Below, in pieces: positions 19,295 through 28,561 of a DNA stretch of 64,000 bases. The stretch's first letter is position 1. Every line of letters begins with the position of its first letter. The DNA is from Acidovorax sp. Leaf160 (GTDB lineage: Bacteria > Pseudomonadota > Gammaproteobacteria > Burkholderiales > Burkholderiaceae_C): the NCBI RefSeq assembly GCF_001424265.1, contig NZ_LMOV01000026.1:186001-250000 (forward strand), in the 5' to 3' direction. Made by a program: the position numbers and the translations under genes. The notes beneath the pieces were generated by a model. The model did no database searches. It saw nothing but the letters and a program-made list of their open reading frames with translations, and had not been told where the DNA came from.

Positions 19295-19744
19295 GGCCGG
19301 CTCCGGCAGGGGGGCGCGGAGCGGTTCGGAACGGGCGAGCAGGCGGTGAGACAGGGCATGGGCAGCGGCACGGCGACGCGAGAGCGGCGACGTGAAGGAA
19401 GGGGGAGCGTGGCGGCCCGGCGGGCCGTGGGGCGGGGAGCAGGAATTATTCCGCAGACACCGCCGTCCTGCAGCCCGCGCGTTCTTGACATGCATCAAAC
19501 GGCTGCGGCCCGGCCGTTGCTACATTGAGTTACAGGTCGGCCGGATGCCATGCAGCCCGTGCCGCCTGACCTCCACCGCCGCCTTCGGGGCCCCATGCCT
19601 GCCAGCCCATTTCGGCCCGCTCGGGCCGGGCTGGCCCCACCAGGGCCCGTGGCCGAAACGCCCCCGAGTCGCGAGGGCGAACCGGCCGACCTGCCGCCAT
19701 CGCCCCCAGGCCGGCTTCCTTTCCTGAACCAGTTCCACCCCGCC
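19295..19744. other. 450-bp divergent intergenic region
   Basis: Separates the EamA gene (minus) from the chemoreceptor (plus). I see no gene in it. The chemoreceptor frame is open back to 19550, so part of this region could encode an N-terminal extension, but that extension is Pro/Arg-rich and precedes the transmembrane anchor, which is unusual. Contains the FNR-like site listed separately. Confidence 0.5.
19485..19498. promoter_or_regulatory. FNR/ANR-like operator upstream of the chemoreceptor
   Basis: TTGACATGCATCAA matches the FNR/ANR consensus TTGAT-N4-ATCAA with a single mismatch. It lies 247 bp upstream of the chosen chemoreceptor start, next to TACATT (19522 region) which could be a -10 element. 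A single chance match of this quality is possible. Confidence 0.35.
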
Positions 19745-21685
19745 ATGGCCCGACTCGCCCACCTGCCCATCCTCTCCAAGTTCCTGCTCCTGGGCCTGCT
19801 CGGCCTGCTGACCAGCGCGGTGCCCACCGCGCTCTTCGTGTCGCGCTCGCTGGACGCGATGGGCCATGCCCGCGAGGAAGCGCAGGGCGGACCGCCCCTG
19901 CTGGCGCTGCACAAGGCGGTGCAAGGACTGCAGGTGCACCGGGGCCTGTCCGCCGGCATGCTGGGCGGCAACGACACCCTGGGGGCTCGACGCCCGGCCG
20001 CCCGCGACGCCGTCCACCAGGCCTTCGAAGCCGGCAGCGCCCGCTTTGCCGACGCCGGCGTGCCCGCCGCCCAGGCCCAGGCCTGGCAACAGGCACGCCA
20101 GACCTGGCAGGCGCTGGAGCCGGCCGTGGCGGCGCGCAGCCTGGCGCCTGCGCAGAGCACGGCGCAGCACACGGCGCTCATCACTGCGCTGCTGCTGACC
20201 GGCGAGGAGCTGCGGCACGCCTACGGCCTGCAGCTGGAGCCGAACGCCGCGACGCAGGCGCTGATCCAGGCCACCCTGGTGAGCGCACCGCTGCTGGGCG
20301 AAAAGCTGGGCGTGATGCGCGCGCAGGGCTCGGGCTTTCTGGGGCAGAAGGAGCTGCCCCCGCAAGGCCGCGGCGTGCTGCTGGGCCTGCGCGAACGGGT
20401 GCAGGAGCTGCAGGGCGACACCATGCGCGGGCTGGACCGTGCGTTCACCGCCGACCCGGCCTTCGCCGCCGCCATGCAGGCGCCCACCCGCGCGCTGCAG
20501 TCGCAGGTGAGCGAAGCGCTGCAGCTGGCCGACCGCGCGCTGATCGACCTGCCGGCCGGCGAGCTGCCCAGCCGCTCGCCCCAGGAATACTTCGATACCT
20601 TCACGCGCGCCATCGACGCGCTCTACGCACTCAACACCCTCGCCATGGACAGCCTGCAAAAGCAGCTGGACGGACGCATCGCCCGGCTGCAGCGCACCCT
20701 GCTCTGGCAGGCCCTGCTGCTGGCGGGCATGGTGGCGCTGGCCACGGGGCTGATGGCGCTGTTCGTGCGATCGGTCACCCGCCCGCTGGCCCAGGCCGTG
20801 GCGCTGGCGGACGAGGTGGCGCGCGGCGACCTGTCGGGCCCGCCGGTGGCGCATGGCGATGACGAGGTGGGCCGGTTGATCGCCGCGCTGCTGCGCATGC
20901 GAGCGCAGCTCACTCTGGTGGTGGCCGGCGTGCGCGGCGGTGCCGAGGGCGTGGCCACGGCCAGCGCCGAGATCGCCCAGGGCAACCACGATCTGTCGGC
21001 CCGCACCGAGGCCCAGGCCAGCGCGCTGGAGGAAACCGCCGCGTCGATGGAACAGATGACCGCCACCGTGCGCCAGAACGCCGACAGCGCCCGCCAGGCC
21101 AGCCAGCTGGCGGGCCGCGCCAGCGACGTGGCCGCGCAGGGCGGCGAGGCGGTGGCCCGCGTGGTGCAGACCATGCAGGGCATCCACGCCGCGTCCGGCA
21201 AGATCGCCGACATCATCGGCGTGATCGACTCCATCGCCTTCCAGACCAACATCCTGGCGCTGAACGCCGCCGTGGAGGCCGCCCGCGCCGGCGAGCAGGG
21301 CCGGGGCTTCGCGGTGGTGGCGGGCGAGGTGCGTTCGCTGGCCGGCCGCTCGGCGGAGGCGGCGCGCGAGATCAAGGCGCTGATCGGCTCCAGCGTGCAG
21401 GCGGTGGAGCAGGGCAACACGCTGGTGGCCAGCGCCGGCAGCACGATGGAGGAGGTCGTCTCGGCCGTGCGCCGGGTGACCGACATCATGGGCGGGATCA
21501 GCGCCGCCAGCCAGGAACAGAGCCAGGGCGTGGCCCAGGTGGGCGAGGCCGTCATGCAGATGGACCAGGCCACCCAGCAGAACGCCGCCCTGGTCGAGGA
21601 AATGGCGGCCGCGGCCGCCAGCCTGCGCACCCAGGCGGACGAACTGGTGCAGGCGGCGGCCGTCTTCCGGCTGGGCGCCGCCTAG
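19745..21685 (+). CDS. Methyl-accepting chemotaxis protein
   Basis: 646 residues. TM1 at about 10-32, a periplasmic helical sensor domain (33-318) with [15 protein letters not shown] near 62-76 resembling the NIT nitrate/nitrite sensor signature (R-x-L-S), TM2 at about 319-341, HAMP (342-395), and the MCP signalling domain to the end. The hairpin tip is intact: [20 protein letters not shown] followed by the R-G-F-A-V-V-A-x-E-V-R segment. No NWETF-type pentapeptide for CheR/CheB tethering is at the C-terminus. The start at 19745 puts a short basic segment before TM1, the usual form. Ligand unknown; the NIT assignment is tentative. Confidence 0.92.
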   Translation: MARLAHLPILSKFLLLGLLGLLTSAVPTALFVSRSLDAMGHAREEAQGGPPLLALHKAVQGLQVHRGLSAGMLGGNDTLGARRPAARDAVHQAFEAGSARFADAGVPAAQAQAWQQARQTWQALEPAVAARSLAPAQSTAQHTALITALLLTGEELRHAYGLQLEPNAATQALIQATLVSAPLLGEKLGVMRAQGSGFLGQKELPPQGRGVLLGLRERVQELQGDTMRGLDRAFTADPAFAAAMQAPTRALQSQVSEALQLADRALIDLPAGELPSRSPQEYFDTFTRAIDALYALNTLAMDSLQKQLDGRIARLQRTLLWQALLLAGMVALATGLMALFVRSVTRPLAQAVALADEVARGDLSGPPVAHGDDEVGRLIAALLRMRAQLTLVVAGVRGGAEGVATASAEIAQGNHDLSARTEAQASALEETAASMEQMTATVRQNADSARQASQLAGRASDVAAQGGEAVARVVQTMQGIHAASGKIADIIGVIDSIAFQTNILALNAAVEAARAGEQGRGFAVVAGEVRSLAGRSAEAAREIKALIGSSVQAVEQGNTLVASAGSTMEEVVSAVRRVTDIMGGISAASQEQSQGVAQVGEAVMQMDQATQQNAALVEEMAAAAASLRTQADELVQAAAVFRLGAA

Positions 21686-21721
21686 CAGCGACCGACGCGC
21701 CCGTTTTTCCGAACCGTCAAT

Positions 21722-21777
21722 CGCTATTATATTGATAGCACCATCCTTCGATGGAACAAGCGCTGGAGGGCAATCGG
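21722..21777 (+). repeat. Dispersed ~55-bp repeat, copy after the chemoreceptor
   Basis: Reads CGCTATTATATTGATAGCAC, then CTTCGATGGAACAAGCGCTG, GAGGGCAATC. Lies in the 262-bp space before the DUF1800 gene; the rest of that space shows nothing else. Confidence 0.75.
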
Positions 21778-21947
21778 GCATCAGGCGAACGGCGGCTGCG
21801 GGCAGGATTGCGGCTCGCCAGGTAACGTCTTGACACGCATTGGGGCTACAAGCCGGGCGGGCTTGTCCGAAAAGCCTGACAGCGCCCTTGCCGGGCGCCC
21901 GGGGCTGCGCCACTGCCGCATCCCATCGTCCCGCCTGAAAGCCCACC

Positions 21948-23957
21948 ATGCACCCCATCCCCTCGGCTGACGCCTCCACGGCGCAGCTGCCCTGCCGCGC
22001 GCCCGCGGATTCCTCTCTCGCCAGCGCGCAGCCGGCCCATGCTGACCGCCATCGCCCGGGCGCCGCGCCGGCGGCACCGGGCCTGGCCGCCGCGCTGGCG
22101 TCTGCCCTGCTGGTGGCCTGCGGAGGTGGCGGCGGCGGGGGTGATGCGGACGCGGGCGCGGGCGCGGGCTCCGGGGCAGCAGCCGGTGCCGGCGCGGGTG
22201 CGGGTGCGGGTGCGGGGAGTACAAGCGGAAGCGGTGCAGGCGCTGGCAGCGGCGCGGGCGGGGGTTCAGCCACGGGCAGCGGGAGCGGTTCCGGGGCCGG
22301 CACGGGCACGGGCTCCGGCACCACCGCCACGCCCGCCAGCGACGAGGAAGCCGTGCGCTTCCTGCTGCAGGCGCAGTTCTCCGCCACCGACGACGACATC
22401 GCCGCGCTGCGGGCCAAGGGCTACGGCCGGTGGCTGGCCGAGCAGTTCGCCCAGCCCGTCGGCACCACCGGCACGGCCTGGCTGATGCAGCGCGGCTACG
22501 GCGTGGCGGCGGCCGACACGCGCTACGACAACGCTGCCTACCCGGCCGACTTCATGCTCTGGAGCCAGCTCTTCACCGAGCGCGACGCGGTGCGCAAGCG
22601 CGTGGCGCTGGCGCTCTCGGAGATCATGGTGGTGTCCATCACCGGGCTGGAGCAGCCCTGGCGCATCTTCCTGGCCTCGGGCTACTGGGACGTGCTGAAC
22701 CAGCATGCCTTCGGCAACTTCCGCGCGCTGCTGGAGGCCGTCACCCTGAGCCCGGCGATGGGCGTCTACCTCAGCACGCGCGGCAACCAGAAGGAAGACG
22801 CCCGCACCGGCCGCCAGCCCGACGAGAACTATGCCCGCGAGGTGATGCAGCTCTTTACCGTGGGCCTCTATCGCCTCAACCCTGACGGCACCGAGCAGCG
22901 GGACGCGAGCGGCAATCGCATCGACACCTATTCCGCCGCCGATGTCAGCAACCTGGCGCGCGTCTTCACCGGCTACGACTACGACACGCGCCAGAACCAG
23001 CCCACCGCCCTGGGCGGCACCACGGTGACGGGCCTGCAGCAGGCGCTGCTGCCCATGGCGTTCAACGGCGCCCGGCATTCCGCGCTGGCGGCCAGCTTCC
23101 TGGGCACCACCGTGGGCGCGGGCACGGCCGGCGACGCGGCGCTGAAAGCGGCGCTGGACACGCTCTTCAACCACCCCAACGTGGGCCCGTTCATCGGCCG
23201 GCAGCTGATCCAGCGGCTGGTGACCAGCAACCCCAGCCCGGCCTACGTGGGCCGCGTGGCCGCCACCTTCGCCGACAACGGCAGCGGCACGCGGGGCGAT
23301 TTGCGCGCGGTGGTCGCCGCCGTGCTGCTGGACCCGGAGGCACGCGGCGCTGGCGGGCTGGCCAGCCCGCAGTTCGGCCGCCTGCGCGAGCCCATGGTGC
23401 GCTTCGTGCAGTGGGGCCGCACCTTCGGGCTGCAGTCCGCTCGCGGCAGCTGGAAGATCGGCGACCTGAGCGACCCGGCCGCGCGCCTGGGCCAGAGCCC
23501 GCTGCGCGCCGGCTCGGTGTTCAACTTCTTCCGTCCGGGCTACGTGCCGCCCTCCACCGCCCTGGCCACGGCGGGCCAGGTGGCGCCGGAATTCCAGATC
23601 GTCACCGAGACCAGCGTCAGCGGCTATCTGAACTTCATGCAGAACGCCATCCGCTCGGGCTACTACGTCAATGCGCCCGACCTGCCGCAGAACGCCAGCA
23701 ACGCGGCCAACGGCTTCGACATCACCTGCAGCTACGCCAACCTGCTGCCGCTGGCGGCCGACGCCGCCGCACTGGTGCGCAAGGTGGCGCTGCTGCTGTC
23801 GGCGGGACAGGTCTCCGCCGCCACGCAGGCGCGCATCGTGGCCGCGCTCAACGCCACGCCGGTCACGGCCACCAGCACGGCCGCCGTGCAGCTCAACCGC
23901 GTGGCCGCCGCCGTGCTGCTGGTAATGGCCAGCCCCGAATACCTGGTGCAGAAGTGA
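21948..23957 (+). CDS. DUF1800 family exported lipoprotein
   Basis: 669 residues. A long N-terminal region leads to a hydrophobic helix ending LLVAC (Cys58), a likely lipobox. Residues 59-128 are a Gly/Ala/Ser/Thr low-complexity linker. The DUF1800 domain fills the rest, with SEIMVVS, PDENYAREVMQLFTVGLY and FNHPNVGPFIGRQLIQRLV as typical segments. DUF1800 proteins nearly always sit beside DUF1501 proteins, as here (22-bp gap); the pair is thought to act at or beyond the inner membrane, but the reaction is unknown. Confidence 0.88.
   Translation: MHPIPSADASTAQLPCRAPADSSLASAQPAHADRHRPGAAPAAPGLAAALASALLVACGGGGGGGDADAGAGAGSGAAAGAGAGAGAGAGSTSGSGAGAGSGAGGGSATGSGSGSGAGTGTGSGTTATPASDEEAVRFLLQAQFSATDDDIAALRAKGYGRWLAEQFAQPVGTTGTAWLMQRGYGVAAADTRYDNAAYPADFMLWSQLFTERDAVRKRVALALSEIMVVSITGLEQPWRIFLASGYWDVLNQHAFGNFRALLEAVTLSPAMGVYLSTRGNQKEDARTGRQPDENYAREVMQLFTVGLYRLNPDGTEQRDASGNRIDTYSAADVSNLARVFTGYDYDTRQNQPTALGGTTVTGLQQALLPMAFNGARHSALAASFLGTTVGAGTAGDAALKAALDTLFNHPNVGPFIGRQLIQRLVTSNPSPAYVGRVAATFADNGSGTRGDLRAVVAAVLLDPEARGAGGLASPQFGRLREPMVRFVQWGRTFGLQSARGSWKIGDLSDPAARLGQSPLRAGSVFNFFRPGYVPPSTALATAGQVAPEFQIVTETSVSGYLNFMQNAIRSGYYVNAPDLPQNASNAANGFDITCSYANLLPLAADAAALVRKVALLLSAGQVSAATQARIVAALNATPVTATSTAAVQLNRVAAAVLLVMASPEYLVQK
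22122..22331 (+). repeat. GC-rich low-complexity tract coding a Gly/Ala/Ser linker
   Basis: About 210 bp of imperfect repeats of GCGGGCGCGGG-type units in the DUF1800 gene, translated as GAG/GSG/GTG strings. Such tracts are prone to length change by slippage in multiples of six bases, which alters linker length without breaking the frame. Confidence 0.8.
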
Positions 23958-23979
23958 CCGCCTCGACAAAGAACCCGCC

Positions 23980-25425
23980 ATGAACTTCATCGACCCCGCC
24001 CGCCACACGCGCCGCGCCTTCCTGCGCCGCAGCGCCCAACTGGCCGCCACCGGCACCGCCCTGCCCTTCGCCCTCAACCTGGCCGCCCTGGGCGAGGCCG
24101 CCGCCTTCGAGGCCAGCGACTACAAGGCGCTGGTCTGCGTGTTCCTCTACGGCGGCTGCGACTACGCCAACACCGTGGTGCCCTACGACGGCGCCCGCTA
24201 CGCGCAGTATTCGGCCATTCGCGGCGGCAACAGCGACGGCACGGCCGGCGGCATCGCCCTGGCGCGCGCCGCGCTGGGCGGCACGGTGCTGCAGCCGGGC
24301 ACGGCCCTGGCGGGCGGGCTGCAGTACGCGCTGCACCCCGCCATGACCGGCATGGCCGGCCTCTTCAACGCCGGCCGCGCGGCGGTGCAGCTGAACGTGG
24401 GGCCGCTGGTGGCGCCGATCACGCGCGCGCAGTACGCGAGCGGCGACCGGCGCAACTACCCCGCCCCCCCGAAGCTCTTCTCGCACAACGACCAGCAGTC
24501 GGTCTGGCAGTCCCAGGGGGCCGAGGGCTCCTCGGTGGGCTGGGGCGGCAACCTGGGGGACCTGGCGCTGTCCTCCAACGCAAATTCGCTCTTCACCTGC
24601 ATCTCGGCCACCGGCAACACCGTGTTCCTGGCGGGCGACCAGGCCCTGCAGTACCAGATCAGCCCCGGCGGCGCGGTGCCCATCAACGCCGTGAAGGGCA
24701 ACGTCTACGGCTCGGCCGCCGTGCGCGGCCTGCTTGCCGAGCTGGTGCAGTCGGCCGGCAGCCACGCAATGGAAGCGGAATATGCCCGCGTCACGCAGCG
24801 CTCCCTCGGCGCGGAAGGGCAGATCACCGCCGCGCTGGCCGGCGCCCAGCTGTCCACCGCCTTCCCCACCAACAATTCGCTGGCCGACCAGCTCAAGGTG
24901 GTGGCGCGGCTGATCGCCGCACGCGGCGCTCTGGGCACGCGGCGGCAGGTGTTCTTCGTCTCGCTGGGCGGGTTCGACCTGCACGACAACCTGATCGCCA
25001 ACCAGCCGGTGCTGCTGGACCGGGTGAGCAGCGCCATGACGGCCTTCTACAACGCCACCGCCGAGCTGGGCGTGGCCGACAAGGTCACCGCCTTCACCGC
25101 GTCGGACTTCGGCCGCACGCTGACGTCGAACGGCGACGGCTCCGACCACGGCTGGGGCAACCACCACTTCGTCGTGGGCGGCGCGGTGCGCGGCGCGGCC
25201 TTCTACGGCACGCCGCCGCCCATCAGCGTGGGCAACGGCAGCGGCAGCGAAGACCAGTGGCACGTGGGCCAGGGGCGCCTCTTGCCCAGCACCGCCGTGG
25301 ACCAGTACGCCGCCACGCTGGCGCGCTGGTTCGGCGTGGCCCCGGGCGAGCTGGCGGGCGTGCTGCCGCACATCGGCAACTTCGGCGGCTCGGCCTATCC
25401 CACCGACCTGGGGTTCATGGGGTGA
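23980..25425 (+). CDS. DUF1501 family Tat-exported protein
   Basis: 481 residues. The N-terminus carries a twin-arginine signal, T-R-R-A-F-L-R (10-16), followed by a hydrophobic stretch ending near residue 42. DUF1501 belongs to the alkaline phosphatase/sulfatase-like fold; ALVCVFLYGGCDYANTVVPY and the TASDFGRTLTSNGDGSDHGW region are its usual landmarks, the latter supplying metal-ligand candidates (Asp/His). Cotranscribed with the DUF1800 gene. Its end overlaps the convergent LysR gene by 11 bp. Confidence 0.9.
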   Translation: MNFIDPARHTRRAFLRRSAQLAATGTALPFALNLAALGEAAAFEASDYKALVCVFLYGGCDYANTVVPYDGARYAQYSAIRGGNSDGTAGGIALARAALGGTVLQPGTALAGGLQYALHPAMTGMAGLFNAGRAAVQLNVGPLVAPITRAQYASGDRRNYPAPPKLFSHNDQQSVWQSQGAEGSSVGWGGNLGDLALSSNANSLFTCISATGNTVFLAGDQALQYQISPGGAVPINAVKGNVYGSAAVRGLLAELVQSAGSHAMEAEYARVTQRSLGAEGQITAALAGAQLSTAFPTNNSLADQLKVVARLIAARGALGTRRQVFFVSLGGFDLHDNLIANQPVLLDRVSSAMTAFYNATAELGVADKVTAFTASDFGRTLTSNGDGSDHGWGNHHFVVGGAVRGAAFYGTPPPISVGNGSGSEDQWHVGQGRLLPSTAVDQYAATLARWFGVAPGELAGVLPHIGNFGGSAYPTDLGFMG

Positions 25426-26404
25426 GGGCCTCGCCTGGGGCACCCGCGCTGGCGGGCGCTTCGTGCAGCAGCTTGAGGAAGTGCTGCAGCGCGGCCGGCG
25501 CGGGCCGGTCGAGCCGCACCACGCTGCCGTAGGCCGCCAGCCGGTTGCGCACGGTGTAAGGCAGCACGTGCAGCAGGCCATGGCGCTGGTAGCGCAGCGC
25601 AATGGAGGCCGGAATGACGGCCACCATGCTGCTGCGCGCGATGAGGTTGGTGGTGGTGAGGATGGACGCGGTCTCGATCAGGCCGCCCGGCAGCGGCTGG
25701 TGGTGCATGGCGAACTCCTGCTCCAGCACGTCGCGCATGGGGCTGCCGGCGGGCTGCAGGATCCACGGGTAGCCCAGCAGTTCGGCGAAGCGCAATGAAC
25801 GGCGCCGAGCCAAGGGGTGATCGGTGGCCACCACCACCGACAGCACCTCTTCTGCCAGAGGACGAAAGCTGCAGTCGCCGCCGCTGCGGCCCGGCATGCG
25901 GCCGATGACGACGTCCAGCCGCCCTTCGCGCAGCCGCTCCATGAGGCGGTTGCTGGTGTCCACCGCGATCTCCACGGTCAGCAGCGGATAGGCCGTCTTC
26001 AGCCGCACCAGCGCATCGCTCAGGACCTCTGGCGCCGCGGCCATGATGCAGCCCACGAACAGCTTGCCCGCGCTGCCCAGGTGCAGCGCATCCAGCTCCC
26101 GCCGCATGGCCTCGACGCCGCCGCGCATGCCGCGGAAGTACTGCGTCACGCAGCGGCCGGCCGCATTCACCTGCAGGCCCCGGCCTGCGCGGTCGAACAG
26201 CGCATGGCCGAGGGCATCTTCCAGCTCGTGAAGCATCTTGGTCGCCGCGGGCTGGGTCATGCCCAGGTCCGCCGCAGCCGCGTGCAGGGTTCCCCGCGCC
26301 TCGATGGCCAGCATCAACGCGACCTGGCGCATGCGCAGGCGGTTGAGCAGGGGCATGGGAACGGGCAAAGGCGCGTCGCGTCGTGCTTGCATTTGATAAC
26401 CCAT
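25415..26404 (-). CDS. LysR-family regulator of the catabolic island
   Basis: 329 residues from the ATG at 26404 (the TTG at 26413 and the ATG at 26392 are alternatives; none has a clear Shine-Dalgarno). The helix-turn-helix is LMLAIEARGTLHAAAADLGM then PAATKMLHELEDALGHALFD; the effector domain follows from ~100. The N-terminal form (LNRLRMRQVALMLAIEARGTLH) recalls the GbpR / galactose-binding-protein regulator subgroup, which responds to sugars (family inference). Divergent from the Bug gene at 26527, so it probably controls the island. Confidence 0.88.
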   Translation of the reverse strand: MGYQMQARRDAPLPVPMPLLNRLRMRQVALMLAIEARGTLHAAAADLGMTQPAATKMLHELEDALGHALFDRAGRGLQVNAAGRCVTQYFRGMRGGVEAMRRELDALHLGSAGKLFVGCIMAAAPEVLSDALVRLKTAYPLLTVEIAVDTSNRLMERLREGRLDVVIGRMPGRSGGDCSFRPLAEEVLSVVVATDHPLARRRSLRFAELLGYPWILQPAGSPMRDVLEQEFAMHHQPLPGGLIETASILTTTNLIARSSMVAVIPASIALRYQRHGLLHVLPYTVRNRLAAYGSVVRLDRPAPAALQHFLKLLHEAPASAGAPGEALTP

Positions 26405-26526
26405 GGCAATCAATTCATCAGTTCATTTCATTTTACGGAAGCAATCCCGGTCCCTAGGATGCCCCCCAACGAATGCCGCGACACGCACGAAGAAGGCATC
26501 GGAAAAACATCAAGGAGACAAAAGAC
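26405..26526. promoter_or_regulatory. Divergent promoter region between LysR and the Bug gene
   Basis: 122 bp, clearly more AT-rich than its surroundings (AATCAATTCATCAGTTCATT then TCATTTTACGG), as expected for LysR-controlled promoters. An AAGGAGAC Shine-Dalgarno (26513-26520) lies seven bases before the Bug ATG. I cannot fix the exact operator. Confidence 0.55.
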
Positions 26527-27492
26527 ATGCTGCGCCGTACCTCTGTGAGCGGGCTGGCTCTGGCCGCCCTGCTGGCCCCGCTGGCCGTCCACGCCCAGGA
26601 GTGGCCTTCCCGCCCCGTGCGCATTCTGGTGGGTTCGTCCGCTGGCGGCGGCACCGACGCCATGGCGCGCGCCGTGGCCGACCGGCTGGGCCCCATGCTC
26701 AAGCAGCCCGTGGTGGTGGAGAACCGGCCCGGTGCATCGAACACCCTGGCGGCCGATGCCACCGCAAAGGCCACCGACGGCCACACCCTGCTCATGGGCG
26801 TGGTCACGGCCCACGCCATCGCGCCGCACCTGCTCAAGCTGAACTACGACAGCAACAAGGATCTGGTGCCGGTGGCCTACGTGGGCGCCGTGCCCAACGT
26901 GCTGGTCGCCACCAACGGCCTGCCGGCGCAGTCCGTCAAGGAACTGGTGGCGCTGGCGAAGAAGGAGCCCGGGCGCATCAACTACGCCAGCAGCGGCACC
27001 GGCAGCACGCAGCACATCGCCGCCGAAACCTTCAAGGACGCGGCAGGCATCGACCTCACCCACGTGCCCTACAAGGGCAGCAGCGCCGCCCTGGTGGACC
27101 TGGTGGGCGGTCAGGTGCAGATGAGCTTCGACACCATGCCGTCGGTGATCGGCCAGATCAAGAACGGCAAGATGCGCGCCCTGGCCGTGACCACACCGCA
27201 GCGCAACCCGCAGCTGCCCCAGGTGCCCACCATGGCGGAGGCCGGCCTGCCGCAGGTGGACATCGCTGCCTGGTACGGCATCTACATGCCCGCGACCACC
27301 CCCAAGGCCATCCAGCAGCGCGTCAACGACGCGGTCAATCAGGTCATCGCCATGCCTGAGACCCAGACCCGCCTGGGCGCCGTGGGCGCGGAACTGAAGC
27401 CGATGAGCCAGGCCGATTTCACCGCCTTCCACAACGCCGAGTACCAACGCTACGGCCAGCTCATCCGCAAGAACAACATCCGCATCGACTGA
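26527..27492 (+). CDS. Bug/TctC-family periplasmic binding protein
   Basis: 321 residues from the ATG with a strong Shine-Dalgarno. Signal peptide ends at VHAQ (about residue 24). Bug landmarks: WPSRPVRILVGSSAGGGTDA, ENRPGASNTLAADATAKA, THVPYKGSSAALVDLVGG. It binds a carboxylated ligand in the periplasm. No TctAB partner is in the window. First gene of the island; PdxA-like gene begins one base after its stop, so the ligand is probably the substrate or precursor for that enzyme (inference). Confidence 0.92.
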   Translation: MLRRTSVSGLALAALLAPLAVHAQEWPSRPVRILVGSSAGGGTDAMARAVADRLGPMLKQPVVVENRPGASNTLAADATAKATDGHTLLMGVVTAHAIAPHLLKLNYDSNKDLVPVAYVGAVPNVLVATNGLPAQSVKELVALAKKEPGRINYASSGTGSTQHIAAETFKDAAGIDLTHVPYKGSSAALVDLVGGQVQMSFDTMPSVIGQIKNGKMRALAVTTPQRNPQLPQVPTMAEAGLPQVDIAAWYGIYMPATTPKAIQQRVNDAVNQVIAMPETQTRLGAVGAELKPMSQADFTAFHNAEYQRYGQLIRKNNIRID

Positions 27493-27493
27493 C

Positions 27494-28534
27494 ATGACTA
27501 CGACGAACTCCACCCTGCCCGTGGTGGCCCTGACGCTCGGCGATCCCGCCGGCATCGGCCCCGAACTCATCGCCCGCCTGCTGTCGCGGCCCGAGGCCAC
27601 CCAGCACGCCAACATCGTGCTGGTGGGCGACGCCTGGCTGTGGGAAGAAGGCCAGCGCATCGCCGGCGTGCAGGTGGCCACCGAGCCCGTCGCCGCGCTG
27701 GCCGAGGTGCGCGGCCGCACCGGCACCCTCCGCCCGGCCTTCCTGCGCAAGGACACGGTGGCGCAGGCCGACGTGCACCGCAGCCGCGCCGAGGCGGCAG
27801 GCGGCCGCTCGGTGCTGCAGGTGCTCGACCTCTGCATGGACGCCGCCCAGGCCGGCGAGATCGACGCCATCTGCTTCGCGCCGCTCAACAAGCAGGCCAT
27901 GAAGCTGGGCGGCATGCGCCACGAGGACGAGCTGCACCACTTCGCCCAATACCTGGGCGTGCAGGGCTACTTCTGCGAATTCAACACGCTGGGCGGGCTG
28001 TGGACCTCGCGCATCTCGTCGCATGTGCCGCTCAAGGACGTGACGCAGTACCTGAGCGTGGAGCGCATCGAGCAGGCGGCCGAACTGATCTACCGCTCGC
28101 TGCGCGCCAGCGGCGTCGCCGAGCCGAAGGTGGCCATCGCCGCACTCAACCCGCACGGCGGCGACGGCGGCACCTGCGGCCGCGAGGAAGTGGACATCAT
28201 CGCCCCGGCGGTGCAGGCGCTGCAGGCCCGCGAGTGGCCGACGCCCGCCCCCTTCCACGGCCCCTTCCCGGCCGACACCATCTTCCTGAAGGCCCAGGCC
28301 GGCGACTACCAGGCCATCGTGACCATGTACCACGACCAGGGACAGATCGCCATCAAGCTGCTGGGCTTCTCGCGCGGCGTGACCGTGCAGGGCGGCCTGC
28401 CCATCCCCATCACCACGCCGGCGCACGGCACGGCCTACGACATCGCGGGCCAGGGCAAGGCCAGCGTGGAAGCGACCTGGCAGGCCTTCCTGATCGCCTG
28501 CCGCATGGGCACTGCGCAGCGCGCGACCGCCTAG
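27494..28534 (+). CDS. PdxA-family NAD-dependent dehydrogenase (PdxA2-like)
   Basis: 346 residues. GDPAGIGPE (16-24) and the three metal-binding histidines of PdxA are kept: SSHVPL (His177), LNPHGG (His221) and YHDQGQ (His280). The usual phosphate-site segment with GHTE is replaced by GGMRHEDELHHF (139-150). PdxA enzymes oxidise 4-phosphohydroxy-threonine; PdxA2 homologues oxidise 4-phospho-D-threonate or erythronate with a partner kinase (DUF1537), which is absent here. It is therefore more likely catabolic than for vitamin B6 synthesis. Operon with Bug upstream and a TRAP binding protein 27 bp downstream. Confidence 0.85.
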   Translation: MTTTNSTLPVVALTLGDPAGIGPELIARLLSRPEATQHANIVLVGDAWLWEEGQRIAGVQVATEPVAALAEVRGRTGTLRPAFLRKDTVAQADVHRSRAEAAGGRSVLQVLDLCMDAAQAGEIDAICFAPLNKQAMKLGGMRHEDELHHFAQYLGVQGYFCEFNTLGGLWTSRISSHVPLKDVTQYLSVERIEQAAELIYRSLRASGVAEPKVAIAALNPHGGDGGTCGREEVDIIAPAVQALQAREWPTPAPFHGPFPADTIFLKAQAGDYQAIVTMYHDQGQIAIKLLGFSRGVTVQGGLPIPITTPAHGTAYDIAGQGKASVEATWQAFLIACRMGTAQRATA

Positions 28535-28561
28535 TCAACACCCCAGCCCGGAGGCAAACCC

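Noticed and set aside
19520-22417. 965-residue minus-strand open frame opposite the chemoreceptor
   Set aside because: Antisense shadow of a clear MCP gene; no domain seen.
27494-28534. PdxA-family gene as terephthalate dihydrodiol dehydrogenase (TphB) beside a TphC-like Bug protein
   Set aside because: No terephthalate dioxygenase genes are present and the motifs differ from the TphB sequence as I remember it; the sugar-acid context is stronger.
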